Positions 61,739 through 64,000 of a DNA stretch of 64,000 nt are shown here, piece by piece. The first letter of the stretch is position 1. Each line of letters opens with the position of its first letter. The stretch comes from Anabaena sphaerica FACHB-251. Lineage in GTDB: Bacteria > Cyanobacteriota > Cyanobacteriia > Cyanobacteriales > Nostocaceae. The position numbers and the translations under genes are program-made. The DNA is taken from NCBI RefSeq assembly GCF_014696825.1, contig NZ_JACJQU010000025.1, forward strand, positions 1-64,000, written 5' to 3'. Under the pieces are notes generated by a model. It ran no database searches. It worked only from the letters and a program-made list of their open reading frames with translations, and was not told where the DNA came from.

Positions 61739-62482
61739 TTAGCGTACAGGGAAACTAGCACTAGGACTGATAGAAACAGGAATACCTGCGGGTACGGTTT
61801 CCCTAGTAGTATCAGGAATTTTAATGTTAGCTGTGTTAACTGGTGTGTAAGTAACAGTCCTGATGCTCACAGAAGCAGCCATTTTCATGAAGTCACTGAT
61901 ACTGCCGGGTTTATAGCGTGCATCTTCTAACTTATCGCGCCAGTAGTTAGCATAGCGGGGTGTTACCAAATTAAAGGGTCTATCTTTATAGCGTCGGCGC
62001 TGGTAGGGAACTATATTTTCACCAAAGCTGCTTTGATATTCTTCAGAATCTACCAAAGCATCCACAAAACCATCCCAACCGTTGGTAGCAATTTTGATTG
62101 ACCAAGCGATTTCTTCATCTTTGTTGTAAGGCGCACGACCTAACAACCGCTTCAGTCCCAGTTCTACCAAGCGATAGTTGGAGTTGGTTTTAATAACCAA
62201 ACTTTGGAAAGCCTCAGACTTAGCTAAACCCCGGATGAAGTCGCGCACAGTAATGGCTTTGTTCTTCACTTGAGATTCCAAATTACCTTGGCGGTAGAAT
62301 TTCAAGATCACGTGTTCGCTGAAAAGTTGCCGATAAGCAGCCCAAATTAATTCTTCAACTTCACCGCTAAAAGCATAGTCTTCAATGCGGTAAATTCTGG
62401 GGCTGTCTTCGTTCGGTACTTCATAACCAGAAACCCGTTGGTTTTGAGAACTGGGTTTGTACTCTAGTAAAGGTATTGCCAT
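61739..62482 (-). CDS. cpcG2: Phycobilisome rod-core linker CpcG (second copy)
   Basis: A 247-residue linker: [59 protein letters not shown] and [19 protein letters not shown]. It has a distinct C-terminal domain ending [12 protein letters not shown]. It links phycocyanin rods to the core. It lies 120 bp upstream of the third copy and 150 bp downstream of the first, all on the minus strand. Different CpcG copies can serve different rod positions or photosystem-specific complexes. Confidence 0.9.
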   Translation of the reverse strand: MAIPLLEYKPSSQNQRVSGYEVPNEDSPRIYRIEDYAFSGEVEELIWAAYRQLFSEHVILKFYRQGNLESQVKNKAITVRDFIRGLAKSEAFQSLVIKTNSNYRLVELGLKRLLGRAPYNKDEEIAWSIKIATNGWDGFVDALVDSEEYQSSFGENIVPYQRRRYKDRPFNLVTPRYANYWRDKLEDARYKPGSISDFMKMAASVSIRTVTYTPVNTANIKIPDTTRETVPAGIPVSISPSASFPVR

Positions 62483-62509
62483 ATTTCACAATGTTTGTAA
62501 GTTGTAATT

Positions 62510-62630
62510 GGTAATTGGTAACTGGTAATTGGTAATTGGGAAGAATAAACTCTTGCCTCTTGCCTTTTGCCTTCTTACTGTCACCTGTCACCTGTCACCT
62601 GTCACCTGTCACCTGTCACCTATTGCCAAT
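62510..62630. repeat. STRR tracts (TAATTGG and TCACCTG)
   Basis: TAATTGG heptamers (62505-62540) and six TCACCTG heptamers (62580-62622) fill the gap between the first and second cpcG genes. The repeats lie inside the operon. Confidence 0.85.
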
Positions 62631-62632
62631 AA

Positions 62633-63472
62633 CTAATTTTTGGAGATTCCAGGTATATAACTATAAGGTAGGGTAACTGCTACCGGTTTAATTGTTACTT
62701 CCTCTGTGGATACTTCCCGTGAGGTGTCGGGAATGTCCAAGGTTGTGATTTGAGAAGTAACGGAAGCAATTGTCCGCTGGTAGTTGCGTTCGGTGATGAT
62801 GATTTTTCCTGCCATTGCAAAGAAGTTCGCAGGAATAGCCCGACGGATATCGTCGGTGGTGAGACTTCCAGAAGTGCGGGCGCTATAGAAGGAACGACTG
62901 CCCATGTTACGCATGGATTGAGCATCGCGCCAGTATGAATTATAGCGGGGATTAACTAAGTTAAAAGGACGTTCTCCAAAGCGGCGACGTTGGTAAGGTA
63001 CGATGTCATCACCAAAGTTTTCTAGGTACTCGTCAGAGTCTAACAACGCATCAATAAACCCATGTACGCCTTTGGTCGCAATGACAATAGACCAAGCAAT
63101 TTCTTCATCTTTGTTGTAAGCTGCCCGTCCTAAAAACCGCTTGAGGATAATATCAACTAAGCGATAGTTGGAGTTGAGGTCTGCTACTTGGCTACGGAAA
63201 ACTTCTGATTTACCTAAACCCCGGATAAAATCGCGGACGGTAATTGCCCGATTCCGCAGTTGTGATTCTAAAAAGTTTTGACGATAGCTGGTTAAAATCA
63301 GGTGTTCGCTGAAAATCTGCCGATATCCTGCCCAGATGATGGCATCAATGTCTGTATCTGAAGTGGCAGAAGTCAGTTTATAAAGGGTTGGGGTGTCTTC
63401 GTTGGGGACTTCGTAACCTTCTACACGCTGATTTTGGGAGGAAGGAGAATATTCTAACAGTGGTATTGACAT
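62633..63472 (-). CDS. cpcG1: Phycobilisome rod-core linker CpcG (first copy)
   Basis: A 279-residue linker: [59 protein letters not shown] and [19 protein letters not shown]. The C-terminal part is the longest of the three (to [10 protein letters not shown]). It is the first cpcG after cpcF, as cpcG1 is in Anabaena. It tethers rods to the core. The 132-bp gap to cpcF and the common strand support one operon transcribed right to left. Confidence 0.92.
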   Translation of the reverse strand: MSIPLLEYSPSSQNQRVEGYEVPNEDTPTLYKLTSATSDTDIDAIIWAGYRQIFSEHLILTSYRQNFLESQLRNRAITVRDFIRGLGKSEVFRSQVADLNSNYRLVDIILKRFLGRAAYNKDEEIAWSIVIATKGVHGFIDALLDSDEYLENFGDDIVPYQRRRFGERPFNLVNPRYNSYWRDAQSMRNMGSRSFYSARTSGSLTTDDIRRAIPANFFAMAGKIIITERNYQRTIASVTSQITTLDIPDTSREVSTEEVTIKPVAVTLPYSYIPGISKN

Positions 63473-63603
63473 CTTTACTTTTACCTTGTTTTATGGTAGA
63501 TAAAGCGGTCTATTGATTGTGATACTTAGTTGGGATAGTGAAGATGATTTGAGATTCTGAGTACAGCTGATTAGTGAAGGCAGTTAATCCCAGAGTCTAA
63601 AAT

Positions 63604-64000
63604 CTAAAATCCACAATTGGTATAAGCTAACTGAATGCGGGCGCGGACTGACTTTTCAGCATCATTAGCCAGCATTTCTTGGAAGAGAGTCAAGATGGTT
63701 TCTCTAACCTCCGCTATTTTTGCCAAAGCCTGTAAACCAACAATGGCAGCATAACGAATTGACCAGTCTGTGTCTTGGCAAATTAACAGCAGTGTATCTA
63801 AGGCGCGATTGATGGCTGTTTGACTTTCAGGAAAGCCTAAATTAGACCAATTTAAGTTTCCCAGCCCTTTAGCAGCAGCACGGCGAACACTAGGAGCAAA
63901 GTCTGTAGCTGCGGTGGTGATTAACACATCTAAAGCACGGGGATCTGCGATCGCTGCTAAAGTGCGAATCGAATAAGCCCGTGCGCCATAGTTATAATCA
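63604..64000 (-). CDS. cpcF: Phycocyanobilin lyase subunit CpcF (5' end outside the window)
   Basis: A partial gene, open to the window edge, with 131 codons visible. The visible part is made of HEAT-like (E-Z type) repeats: YSIRTLAAIADPRALDVL, SVRRAAAKGLGNLNW and WSIRYAAIVGLQALAKIAEV, ending ARIQLAYTNCGF. CpcE and CpcF form the heterodimeric lyase that attaches phycocyanobilin to Cys84 of CpcA. Position directly upstream of cpcG and the short C-terminal end favour CpcF over CpcE. Confidence 0.85.
   Translation of the reverse strand, partial: DYNYGARAYSIRTLAAIADPRALDVLITTAATDFAPSVRRAAAKGLGNLNWSNLGFPESQTAINRALDTLLLICQDTDWSIRYAAIVGLQALAKIAEVRETILTLFQEMLANDAEKSVRARIQLAYTNCGF

Overview
The window is a piece of a cyanobacterial chromosome, most likely from a filamentous, heterocyst-forming Nostocales strain (Anabaena/Nostoc/Nodularia type). 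Evidence: phycobilisome genes at both ends (apcD near 3.4 kb; three consecutive cpcG linkers and the end of cpcF at 60.9-64 kb), a tocopherol gene pair, KtrAB potassium uptake, frequent HIP1 octamers (GCGATCGC), and many short tandemly repeated heptamers or octamers (STRR-type) between genes. Coding density is moderate and the intergenic DNA is AT-rich and repeat-laden. No tRNA, rRNA, complete insertion sequence or CRISPR array was found.

Layout. 0-3 kb is accessory: a PIN toxin-antitoxin pair, a DUF2887/Rpn-type protein and a lipoprotein, then a possible small RNA with a rho-independent terminator. 3-16 kb is mostly housekeeping: apcD, rlmD, an RsbW-like anti-sigma kinase, asnS, a GH57 glycosidase, nfu, a GAF sensor kinase and lepA. 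16-27 kb holds a GT4 glycosyltransferase, a frameshifted cyanophycinase-like peptidase gene, iscS, a PD-(D/E)XK protein, a one-cysteine PrxQ, a lipoxygenase, and a photolyase-like FAD domain without its N-terminal half. A matching stand-alone N-terminal half lies 1.8 kb downstream, beyond duplicated promoter repeats and a second PIN toxin-antitoxin pair. 27-42 kb is again core metabolism: tldD, coaE, hemD-cobA, homogentisate phytyltransferase plus gamma-tocopherol methyltransferase, ktrB-ktrA, queA, yraN, a lumenal pentapeptide protein and an adenylate cyclase.

42-60 kb is the most unusual stretch. It begins with a decayed EamA transporter fragment, an apparently orphan CIRCE heat-shock operator and a small MITE-like element. 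Next come an ATP-grasp ligase whose start codon can be locked in a 14-bp hairpin, a nucleoside-phosphorylase-like protein, and two asparagine-synthetase-like amide ligases without the N-terminal catalytic cysteine. Alongside are two paralogous zinc-ribbon/membrane/Toprim-like proteins (one with a nonsense codon in the zinc ribbon) and a diaminopimelate-decarboxylase-fold protein that has lost the PLP lysine. The stretch ends with a 2212-residue two-partner-secretion exoprotein with about 26 internal repeats. The decarboxylase-fold gene and one AsnB-like gene overlap, and both carry the same genomic repeat inserted in frame. I read this as a candidate amide-forming peptide or amino-acid modification locus of unknown product; that is inference.

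The distal end returns to light harvesting: cpcF (partial), then three cpcG copies, all on the minus strand, forming the tail of a phycocyanin operon that begins outside the window.
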